A stretch of 64,000 nucleotides of DNA from Protula sp. h YS-2021 (Eukaryota; Annelida; Polychaeta; Sabellida; Serpulidae). Location: positions 61,424,329-61,488,328 of the forward strand of contig OX457027.1 of NCBI GenBank assembly GCA_949752745.1, read 5' to 3'. The position numbers and the translations under genes are program-made. Of this stretch, positions 1-9,440 are shown piece after piece. The notes beneath the pieces were generated by a model. That model was not told the origin of the DNA. It saw nothing but the letters and a program-made list of their open reading frames with translations, and did no database searches. Position 1 is the stretch's first letter. Every line of letters starts with the position of its first letter.

Positions 1-274
1 AAGTTCAAAGTCGAAAACCCGAAGATGATCATTATCTCCAAAACAATTAGAAATAGAGCGATGTCGAGCTCTTTTCAGACCGTTTCACCAAAATAGTTCT
101 CGGTCACGGTCAAAGTCGACATAATCCAGAAATGGATTAGAGCGATTTCGAACTCTTTTCGCACCGTGTGAAATAGTTCGCGTTCACGGTCAAAGTCAAC
201 AAGCGAAAGTTCATTATAATCTGGAAAAGGATTAGAGCGACTTCGAACTCTTGTTTCGACCGTTTCATCTAAAA
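1..274. repeat. Satellite array, form C, partial unit at left edge
   Basis: This stretch matches the part of the satellite unit seen again at about 4261-4530, 11391-11655 and 12775-13040. It contains the recurring words gatgatcattatctcc and gagctcttttcagaccg and ends at catctaaaa. The array therefore continues leftwards beyond the window. After base 274 foreign DNA begins. The satellite resumes at 3137 with aaatagttaagag, exactly the continuation expected from uninterrupted units near 4530 and 13045. Confidence 0.85.
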
Positions 275-352
275 CTAGAACGGCCAGTGCACACAAAACA
301 TAAGAGTGCAGGCTTATATCACACACTTTCAATCGATACCTACTTAAGTTTC

Positions 353-374
353 TTGTTTTTGTGAACAAAAACAA
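353..374. repeat. Short palindrome beside the left end of E1
   Basis: ttgtttttgt, a 2-base spacer, and acaaaaacaa form a perfect 10-bp inverted repeat directly abutting the left terminus of E1. It could be a terminal hairpin of the 100-bp fragment at 275-374, or chance in A/T-rich sequence. Confidence 0.4.
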
Positions 375-488
375 ATGTCTCCCCGACTAAACCCATGACC
401 CCCCTCCCAACCAAAACGGAAACAAAATATTCATTTCTGCAAACATAACCTTCATTCATTGTAAAAATCTTAAAATAAACCAAACAGA

Positions 489-765
489 TGGTGGTCACTA
501 AAACAGATATAAATGAGCATCTTTTTTCATCGGAGTCTGAAAGGTGGTCGCTAAAATCGGTTTTACTGTAGGCCCCTCTTATCCAGATCTGAAGTTGGTC
601 ACTATAGCAGTTTTACTGTACGTTACATTTTTATCCGGGTCTGGAAGGTGGTCGACAGGCAGGTTTTACCGTACGTCTTTTTACCTGAATGTGGAAGGGG
701 TCACGACAAACGGTTCTTACCTTACATCTTTTTATCCGGGTCTTGAAGGTGGTCGGGATTTTTTT
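489..765. repeat. Minisatellite, ~52-bp period, about 5-6 diverged copies
   Basis: The words ggtggtcgctaaaa, ggttttactgtacg and ttttatccgggtct recur at about 489, 543, 594, 645, 697 and 749. A diverged array of the same family lies at 57783-58030, and the sequence after both arrays is also related (about 840-990 versus 58165-58290). Open frames through it have no recognisable domain. Confidence 0.7.
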
Positions 766-794
766 TTTTTTTGCTTACCATCATCCTCCACACG

Positions 795-810
795 CCCCCC
801 CCCCCCCCCC
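795..810. repeat. Poly-C tract, 16 bases
   Basis: An uninterrupted run of 16 C, followed by G and five more C. The complementary strand could form a G-quadruplex. Similar tracts occur at 46307-46321 (15 C), 63748-63760 (13 C) and, as G, at 1507-1518. Confidence 0.9.
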
Positions 811-989
811 GCCCCCAGCTATTTAATGTAGGTCCGACTATAAACACAACTCTAACCCTTTTATCCAAGGCAACGGTAACAGTCTGTACCCTAAGTGTAG
901 TTATAGCCATGATAGACTACCTTGTCTTCGCACATTCCCATCGGCCAAATAGCACTAGGAAGGCATTCTTCATAACTGCGCATCAGAGA

Positions 990-1600
990 TGACGCACCTC
1001 GGTGGGAGAAGGGGGAGGCATTTCGTAGGCAAAATGGTGAGCTGCTCCTCATAACACAAGATATCAGACGACCCAATTTAATAGTGAAAAATGCTTCTGC
1101 ACACAATGCTAATCGATACACCAGGGCTCCTATATATATAGCACATCTTGGCAACCTAATCAAGTATGCGGCGAAAAAAAAATCAATAGCTAGAGCTGCT
1201 TAGAGCTATAATACGACAATAGCATTCCATGACCTCGTAGATAACGACTCCATCATGCACCGCAACTGACACTGACCCCTGACTGAGTGGCATGTTACGT
1301 AACAACCATAGATGAGAAATGCACAAAAAGCTCAATTTCAGGCAATAACAAATAGCAATGGACCGACAATAATGCTGTTACTGTTTTGAATTTTTCTAAA
1401 GAATGCAGGAACACTAGAGAATCTTCGGGAAAATCTTCCGAAATCCCCAGCGCAGTTAACACCCATGCATAGATAACAAAGCAGCGAAAAATGGGGAGGT
1501 TGGGGTGGGGGGGGGGGGCTGTTGACGTTATGCACCTTTCTTGATTTTCTATACGAGTTCAATAATGTTTAATAAAACCGCGTGACCTATCCGAGGAATA
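990..1600. other. Unassigned interior of element E1
   Basis: No gene, tRNA or tandem repeat is recognisable here. It contains a G-rich stretch (about 1492-1518, with a 12-G run) with G-quadruplex potential. Short open frames on both strands show no protein motif. It lies between the minisatellite and the 311-bp repeats of E1. Confidence 0.5.
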
Positions 1601-3010
1601 ACTACACAAAAATTTAAAGTCGATCCGACTTTCCGATGCCGAGATATTTTGCTTAAGAACAGATAATTTTTTACCTGTCAAAAGTTGAAACAGTCGTCTG
1701 ATTGAACCAAGGAATATCCATATAAAATTTTAAGTCGATATGACTTTCCGTTATCGAGATATTATGCATAAAAGATCTGGTTCAAAATATACACATTTTA
1801 CGCGATGACGTCATACGCCGCTTTCGTTCGTTCTACTCGTGAAAAATATTTAGAGTTTTTTTCGGACCTACCAAGCAATAATCCAAAGTTTCAGCTTTCT
1901 CCGGCGTCCAGCAGCTGAGAAATTTCGCACACAAGATTTTTACGCAATGACGTCATACACCCGCCCTAATCACGTGAGACGCCAAAGATTGATAAAACAG
2001 TCCGGCTGACCCAAGGAATATTCATATAAAATTTGAAGTCGATAGGACTTTCCGTTATCGAGATATTTTGCACACAAGACCTTGTTTATAATGTAAAACA
2101 TATTTTACGTGATGACGTCATACGCCGCATTCGTTCGTTCTACTCGCGAAAAAATTCTATAGAGTCTTTCGGACCTAACAAGCAACAATCCCATCAAGTT
2201 TCAACTTTCTCTGATGTTCAGCAGCTGAGAAATTTGGCACATAAGATTTTTACGTAATGACGTCATGCACCTGCCCTAATCTGGTGACATGCGTAAAAAG
2301 TTGACAGAACCGTCCGACTGACCCAAAGAATATCTATATAAAATTTGAAGTCGATAGGACTTTCCGTTATCGAGATATTTTGCACACAAGACCTTGTTTA
2401 TAATATCTACATATTTTACGTGATGACGTCATACGCCGCATTCGTTCGTTTTACTCGCGAAAAAAATATATAGGGCTTTTCGGACCACCCAAGGAACAAT
2501 CCCACCAAGTTTCAACTTTCTCCGATGTTCAGCGGCTGAGAAATTTCGCACACAAGATTTTTACGTAATGACGTCATATGCCAGCCTTAATCACCTGACA
2601 TACGCTAAAAATTCACAGAACCCGCCGACTGACCCAAAGAATATCTATATAAAATTTGAAGTCGATAGGACTTTCCGTTATCGAGATATTTTGCACACAA
2701 GACCTTGTTCAAAATATATACATATTCTGCGTGATGACGTCATACGCTGCATTCGTTCGTTCTACTCGCGAAAAAAATCTACAGAGTCTTTCGGACCAAC
2801 CAAGCAACAATCCCACCAAGTTTCACCTTTCTCCGATGTTTAGCGGCTGAGAAATTTCGCACACAAGATTTTTACGTAATGACGTCATACGCTTGCCCTA
2901 ATCACGTGACATCCGTCAAAAGTTGATAGAACCGTCCGACCTTACCAATGAATAATTCGATCAAGTTTGAAGTCGATCCGACGTTTCGTTCTTGAGATAT
3001 CTTGCACACA
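1601..3010. repeat. Tandem repeat, ~311-bp period, about 4 copies (core of E1)
   Basis: Homologous points fall at 1806, 2113, 2424 and 2735, giving periods of 307, 311 and 311 bp. Each unit has two related halves of about 145 and 166 bp, each centred on tgacgtca. Other shared words are ccgttatcgagatattttgc, ttcgttcgttctactcg and gctgagaaatttcgcac. The small open frames here repeat the same peptide and are products of the repeat. Confidence 0.85.
1806..2887. promoter_or_regulatory. Eight perfect TGACGTCA (CRE-type) palindromes
   Basis: TGACGTCA occurs at 1806-1813, 1948-1955, 2113-2120, 2258-2265, 2424-2431, 2569-2576, 2735-2742 and 2880-2887. The alternating spacing is about 142-145 and 165-166 bp. 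This octamer is the consensus cAMP-response element bound by CREB/ATF bZIP factors in animals. All eight are perfect although the surrounding repeat has diverged. Binding or regulatory activity here is inference only. Confidence 0.45.
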
Positions 3011-3029
3011 ACACTTTGTTCACAACAGA

Positions 3030-3092
3030 CTGACACACACACACACACACACACACAGACACACACACACACGTACACACATACACACACAC
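3030..3092. repeat. CA-rich microsatellite before the E1 terminal hairpin
   Basis: (AC)n with CAGA and CGTA interruptions lies just upstream of the terminal hairpin at 3111-3136. In the other hairpin-ended elements of this window a GACGGACG-type microsatellite takes the same position. Confidence 0.9.
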
Positions 3093-3136
3093 AGAACGTA
3101 CAAACACTATATGTCTCCCCTTGGTCGGGGAGACAT

Positions 3137-6100
3137 AAATAGTTAAGAGATGCCTATGTGACCCTGACCTTCTTGGTCAAGTTGAAAACCGAATAAAAAG
3201 AAATTGACCATTCTCTGGAACACGGTCACAGATAAAGCAATTTGAGCTCATTTTCGACCGTCTGAGCTCAGACACCTTCTTGGTCAAGGTCAAAAGTAAA
3301 AAACCAGAAGTTGATCATTACCTAAAACAATTATTACTAGAGAGGTTTTTAGCTCATTTTCGACCCTTTAGGCATACGAGGTACATCGGTAACCTGGACC
3401 CTTTTTATGCATTATCCGAAGGGGTCATTCCGTTATCTAGAGGAATTCGACCTATTTATTATTTTTTCGCCACTGTCACAGAAAAGTAGGTTTTATCCAG
3501 GAAAAATCTCAACCCTGATTGGCAGGGTGTGGATGGGCTGGTACTACCCCAGTCAACAGTGTCACTGGGGTGCCTTGCCTAATCACACAATCTCACAATG
3601 GTGAGGTGCCTTGCCTAATCACACAATCTGACAATGTCCGCGAGGTGCCTTGCGTCACCGCACAACGCGACATTGTCAGTGAGGTGCCTTGCTTGACCAC
3701 ATAATGTGACAATATCAGTGAGGTGTCTTACCTGAGCACATAATACACTATTCAGTATATTGCCTGGGTACACAATGCGATAATGGCAGTGTGGAGCGCT
3801 TCAACGCAGTATGTAACAATATCAGCAAAGTGCCTTATGTGAGCAAAGAATGCCATAATTTCTGTGACGTGTCTTGCCTGAAAGCACAATGCAACCATGT
3901 TAGTGAGGTGTTTTGCCTGAATGCAAAGATGGAACAATTTCGAGCTCTTTTCGACAGTTTTGCCTAAAATAGCTTAAGAAAAATAAAACGCATTGGTCAA
4001 GGTTAAAGTTGAAAACCGAAAGTTGACCATTATCTCGAATTAAAGACAGCGATTTTGCGCTCATTTTAGACCTTAAGGCCTAACTAACATTAAATAGGAG
4101 ATACCTCGGAGACCTTGACCTTCTCGGAAAAGGTCACAGTTGAAAACCAGAAGCTGACTAGAAAACGGTTAAACAGAGAGCTGTTTTGAGCTCATTTTCG
4201 ATTCTTTGGCTCAGAACTTGTAACATATGAGGTACCTCGTGAAACTGACCTCAGTCAAATTCAAAGTCGAAAACCCGAAGATGATCATTATCTCCAAAAC
4301 AATTAGAAATAGAGCGATGTCGAGCTCTTTTCAGACCGTTTCACCAAAATAGTTCTCGGTCACGGTCAAAGTCGACATAATCTAGAAATGGGTTAGAGCG
4401 ATTTCGAACTCTTTTCGCACCGTGTGAAATAGTTCGCGTTCACGGTCAAAGTCAACAAGCGAAAGTTCACTATAATCTGGAAAAGGATTAGAAGGACTTC
4501 GAACTCTTGTTTCGACTGTTTCATCTAAAAATAGTTAAGAAATGCCTATGTGACCCTGACCTTCTTGGTCAAGTTGAAAACCGAATAAAAAGAAATTGAC
4601 CATTCTCTCTAACACGGTCACAGATAAAGCAATTTGAGCTCATTTTCGACCGTCTGAGCTCAGACACCTTCTTGGTCAAGGTCAAAAGTAAAAAACCAGA
4701 AGTTGACCATTATCGAAAACAATTATTACTAGAGAGGTTTTTAGCTCATTTTCGACCCTTTAGGCATACGAGGTACATCGGTGACCTAGACCCTTTTTAT
4801 GCATTATCCAAATGGGTCATTCCGTTATCTAGAGGAATTCGACCTAGTTATTATTTTTTCGCCACTGTCACAGAAAAGTAGGTTTAATCCAGGAAAAATC
4901 TCAACCCTTATTGGCAGGGTGTGGATGGGCTGGTACTACCCAAGTCAACAGCGTCAGTGAGGTGCCTTGCCTAATCACACAATCTGACAATGGTGAGGTG
5001 CCTTGACTAATCACACAATCTGACAATGTCCGTGTGGTGCCTTGCCTGAGCGCACAACACGACAATGTGAGTGAGGTGCCTTGCTTGACCACATAATGTG
5101 ACAATATCAGTGAGGTGTCTTTCCTGGGCACATAATTCACTATTAAGTATATTACCTGGGTACACAATGCGATAATGGCAGTGTGGAGCGCTTCAGCGCA
5201 GTATGTAACAATATCAGCAAAGTGCCTTATGTGAGCACACAATGCCAAAATTTCTGTGACGTGTTTTGCCTGAGAGCACAATGCAACCATGCTAGTGAGG
5301 TGTTTTGCCTGAATGCAAAGATGGAACAATTTCGAGCTCTTTTCGACAGTTTCGCCTAAAATAGCTTAAGAAAAAGAAAACGAATTGGTCAAGGTTAAAG
5401 TTGAAAACCGAAAGTTGACCATTATCTCGAATTAAAGAGCGACTTTGCGCTCATTTTAGACCTTAAGGCCTAACTAACATTAAATAGGAGATACCTTGGA
5501 GACCTTAACGTTCTCGTAAAAGGTCACAGTTGAAAACCAGAAGCTGACTAGAAAATGGTTAAACAGAGAGCTGTTTTGAGTTCATTTTCGATTCTTTGAC
5601 TCTAAAACTTGTAACATATGAGGTACCTCGTGAAACTGACCTCAGTCAAGTTCAAAGTCGAAAACCGGAAGATGATCATTATCTCCAAAACAATTAGAAA
5701 CAATCTCCAAAACAATTAGAAACAGAGTGATGTCGAGCTCTTTTCAGACCGTTTCACCAAAATAATTCTCGGTCACGGTCAAAGTCGACATAATCTAGAA
5801 ATGGATTAGAGCAATTTCGAACTCTTTTTCGACCGTTTCGCCAAAATAGTTCGCGTACGAGGTACATCGGTGACCTACACCCTTTTTATGGATTATCAAA
5901 ATGGGTCATTCTGTTATCTAGAGGAATTCGACCTAGTTATTTTTTTTTGCCACTGTCACAGAAAAATAGGTTTTATCCAGGAAAAATCTCAACCCTGATT
6001 GGCAGGGTGTGGATGGGCTTGTACTACCCCAGTCAACAGTGTCGGTGAGGTGCCTTGCCTAATCACACAATCTGACAATGTCCGTGTGGTGCCTTGCCTG

Positions 6101-6334
6101 AGCGCACAACGCGACAATGTCAGTGAGGTGCCTTGCTTGACCACAGGTGACAATATCAGTGAGATGTCTTGCCTGGGCACATAATGCACTATTCAGTATA
6201 TTACCTGGGTACACAATGCGATAATGGCAGTGTGGAGCGCTTCAGCGCAGTATGTAACAATATCAGCAAAGTGCCTTATGTGAGCACATAATGCCATAAT
6301 TTGTGACGTGTCTTGCCTGAGATACCTCGGAGAC
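3137..6334. repeat. Satellite array, form C units without SINE
   Basis: Anchors fall at 3509, 4901 and 5989 (steps 1392 and 1088; the shorter step reflects a deletion of about 310 bp near 5855). Each unit has two parts: about nine to eleven 39-bp subrepeats of the type gaggtgccttgcctgagcac, and several diverged ~150-bp blocks built on ggtcaaggtcaaagt, gaaaaccagaagttgacc and gagctcattttcgacc. The junction gacctcagtcaaattcaaag is the empty site for the SINE found in form B. Open frames on both strands come from the 39-bp period and have no known domain. Confidence 0.9.
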
Positions 6335-8333
6335 ATCATCATCATCATAGCTTTTATATAGCGCAAAATAAAGTGGTAAACTTGCTCAGTGCGCTTTACA
6401 AGCAGATTAACAGAAGCAAAATTCTGGAAACTCCTTGGTAAAGTAGTGTGTTTTAAGTTTTTTCTTTAAAATATCAAGTTTCGGAACTCTTTATTGAATT
6501 GGGAATCTGATTCCATATGGCAGGAGCTGCATGGGAAAATGCACGGTCACCGGCGGTTTTCAATTTAGTCTTTGGAACTCTTTTAAGGAGGATTTGTGAA
6601 TTTGAGCGTAGCAATCGCGTGTTCTGTTGCACGATTAACAGTTCGCGGAGGTAATCGGGCCCTTTTCCGTTCAGAGCTTTGAACGTAATAAGGGCAATTT
6701 TGAACTGTATCCTGTAACGGACGGGCAACCAGTGAAGCTTAAATAATCCAAAGCTTATGCGGTCATGCTTTCTCAGACCTAGAACTAGTCTGGCCGCTGC
6801 ATTTTGTAGGCGCTGTAGTTTATCCAAAAAATACTCATCAATACCGTATAAAGTTCCACTGCAGTAGTCTAATTGTGATGTGATTAATGCCTGAACAAAT
6901 GTTCGTGTTGCATCTTTAGTTAGGTATGCCGGTATGGATCGTACAAGGCCTAAGTTTGCATAACCTTTACGAATAATATGCTGTACGTGAGACGACATGT
7001 TTACTTTGTTGTCAATCATAACTCCGAGATCACGGACGCATGCCTCAGCGTTAATGTCTTCATCACCCACTCTTATGCTATTGTACATTTTCAATGGTTG
7101 GCGTTCAGAACCGATCAGCATAAATTCCGTTTTATCACAATGTAATTTCAAGCGATTTTGAGTCATCCATCGTGACAAGGATTCAATGCATGATTCTAAC
7201 AAGGCTTTGGCTGCGTTTTGGGAATCTATGCAGTTTGGATTTAGGTCCTTGTATAATTGTGTATCGTCGGCAAACATATGGAACATTACTAAAAGTGAAC
7301 GGATGGTACTGCCCAGCGGTGTTGTATATTTGGTATATCTCCAAGGGCCTAGGCCTGAGCCTTGTGGCATTCCAGTGGTAAGCTGCAGATGTCTTGACTT
7401 TACATTGTTGATTTGAACGCTCTGAAACCTGTCTTTGAAGTAAGATCGAAACCAAGATTTTGCCGACCTATTTATTCCGATTAATGTTTCCAGGCGATCT
7501 ACGAATATAGTGTGTAGAATGGTATCGAATGCAGCGCTGAGATCAAAGAGGGTGAGTAGGGTAATTTTTCCATGGTCCATGTTATTTAAAATGTCGTTTG
7601 TTACTCGCAACAACGCCGTTTCCGTGCTGTGGTTGCGCCTGTATGCGGACTGATTCACTTCGTCTAATTTATGTTGTTCGCAATAGGTAGTAAGCTGGTC
7701 TACTGCTATTCTTTCAATGACTTTGGAAATGGAGGATAGGTTTGAGATCGGCCGAAAATTCTTATAGGATGTGTCGTTAGCTTTTTTTTGGAACTGGTGT
7801 TATCAATGCCGCTTTCATCTTTCCAGGCATGTATCCTTCCGAAAGTGATCTGTTTATTATGATTGACATGGAAGGCAAGAGTTCATCTACGCCCTGCTTC
7901 AGTAATTCCGTGGAGACGCTAGAACATACTTTTTAATCTGCTCATTTGTCAGAGCCGTGAAACTAAAGAAGTACTTTTTGTGAATTCTTGTTGGCAAGTA
8001 GGGATCGACATGTCCTTATTGTGCTCTGTATAATTATCGAGGAACTCACTTATTTTGTCTATTTTGGTTTTGAAAAAATTAGTGAATTCATTTGCAAGAC
8101 TTTCGCTCTTTTCAGCACTTGGGTATTTGGTTGTTGACTGCTTATTGCAGATTTTGTTTACTAGATGAAAAGGGCTTTGAGGTCTTTTTCATGTTCTAGA
8201 ATTGCTGCGTTAAAAAACTGTTTTTTCTTCTTACTGATGAGGTGCTGTGTCTTGTTTGTCTGACTTTTGAGTTTTGACAAGTTAGTTGCAGATGGGTGTT
8301 TTAGCCAAGCACTTCTAGTTTGCGTCTGTACTG
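6335..8333 (-). mobile_element. 5'-truncated CR1/L2-like LINE, copy 1
   Basis: A non-LTR retrotransposon fragment lies on the minus strand. Its 3' end (low coordinates) ends in a short (ATG)n tail preceded by gcgctatataaaagc. The body covers the segment before the reverse transcriptase, the RT domain and the C-terminal region. The endonuclease domain is absent, as expected from 5' truncation. The flanks are satellite on both sides but are non-contiguous positions of the unit, so the insertion is linked to a deletion, and I see no target-site duplication. A near-identical copy at 15451-17448 has the same borders, so the pair arose by duplication rather than by two insertions. Confidence 0.88.
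6407..7945 (-). pseudogene. Reverse transcriptase pseudogene of LINE copy 1
   Basis: The longest intact frame runs from 7658 to 6474 (394 codons). Visible RT features are the QSAYRRNHSTE start of the fingers, DLSAAFDT (about residues 39-46), TGMPQGSGLGP (95-105) and the catalytic FADDTQLY (129-136). The thumb and C-terminal parts follow with LHWLPVRYRIQFK and GDRAFSHAAPAIWN. These are typical of CR1/L2-group LINEs. Upstream, the frame is broken in an 8-base homopolymer near 7780, beyond which LSEGYMPGKMKAALITPVP is readable in another frame. A further break lies near 7920. Near 6475 a frameshift gives an early stop, while the next frame continues to a stop at about 6407. It is non-functional. 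Confidence 0.85.
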
Positions 8334-9440
8334 TCAAGAAAGAGATGTCTATGTAACCCTGACCTTCTTGGTCAAGTAGAAAATCGAAAAAAACAAATTG
8401 ACCATTCTCTGGAATACGGTCACAGATAAAGCAATTTAAGCTAATTTTTGACCGTCTGAGCCATAGAGACCTTCTTGGTCAAGGTCAAGTCAAATACCAT
8501 AAGTTGATCATTATGTCGAAAACAGTTATAACTAGAGCGGTTTTTAGCTCATTTTCGGCCCTTTTGGCATAAGAAGTACATCGGTGACCTAGACCCTTTT
8601 TATGAATTATCCAAATGGGTCATTCTGTTATCTAGAGGAATTCGACCTTGTTATTATTTTCTTTTGCCACTGTCACAGAAAAGTAGGCTTTATCCAGGAA
8701 AAATCTCAACCCTGATTGGCAGGGTGTGGATGGGCTGGTACTACCCCAGTCAACAGTGTCAGTGAGGTGCCTTGCCTAATCAAACAATCTGACAATGTCC
8801 GTGTGGTGCCTTGCCTGAGCGCACAACGCGACAATATCAGTGAGGTGTCTTGCCTGGGCACATAATTCACTATTAAGTATATTACCTGGGTACACAATGC
8901 GATAATGGCAGTGTGGAGCGCTTCAGCGCAGTATGTAACAATATCAGCAAAGTGCCTTATGTGAGCACACAATGCCATAATTTCTGTGACGCGTCTTGCC
9001 TGAGAGAACAATGCAACCATGCTAGTGAGGTGTTTTGCCTGAATGCAAAGATGGAACAATTTCGAGCTCTTTTCGACAGTTTTAAAGTCTTAGGTATGAC
9101 CCGACCGGGGTTTGAACCCACGATCTTCCAGTCTCGAGGGACACTCAGTCAAGTTCAAAGTCGAAAACCGGAAGATGATCATTATCTCCAAAACGGTTAG
9201 AAACAAAGTGACCATTATCTCCAAAACGGTTAGAGACAAAGTGATTTCGAGAGCAAAGACGAAAACCGGAAGATGATCATTATCTCCAAACATTTAGATA
9301 CAGAACGATGTCGAACTCTTTTCGGACCCTTTCACCGAAATAGTTCTCGTTTACGGTCAAAGTCAACAAGCGAAAGTTCACTATAAGTTGGAAAAGGATT
9401 AGAGCGATTTCAAACTCTTGTTTCGATCGTTTCATCTGCA
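8334..9440. repeat. Satellite, form A-like unit after LINE copy 1
   Basis: The anchor is at 8706. Near 9080 the array joins ttttcgacag directly to ttttaaagtcttaggtatg, the tRNA-head part of a SINE, up to about 9142, and then returns to satellite at tcagtcaagttc. This is the hallmark of form A. One 39-bp subrepeat is missing compared with the matching unit at 17820, which accounts for about 39 bp of offset between the two large duplicated blocks. Confidence 0.85.

Larger units (their letters stand above)
375..3136. mobile_element. Hairpin-ended element E1 inserted in the satellite (2.76 kb)
   Basis: The left end atgtctccccgac (375-387) recurs perfectly inverted at the right end, gtcggggagacat (3124-3136). 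The right end also folds back on itself: atgtctcccc (3111-3120), a 6-base loop, then ggggagacat. Inside are a ~52-bp minisatellite, an uncharacterised middle, four copies of a ~311-bp repeat and a CA-rich microsatellite. Satellite units at about 4530, 11655 and 13040 provide empty sites, so this is an insertion. The filled-site boundary is really 275-3136; bases 275-374 belong to neither the satellite nor the inverted-end element and may be an older fragment. No protein is encoded. The layout resembles non-autonomous Helentron-type (HINE/pearl) elements, but that assignment is inference. Confidence 0.65.

Noticed and set aside
3601..3960. A CRISPR-like array, suggested by ~39-bp repeats
   Set aside because: The repeats are contiguous, diverged subrepeats without unique spacers, in DNA that is clearly eukaryotic satellite.
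7172..7455. Plus- and minus-strand frames of 69-90 codons inside the LINE
   Set aside because: Other-frame shadows of the reverse-transcriptase pseudogene; identical ones appear in the second LINE copy.
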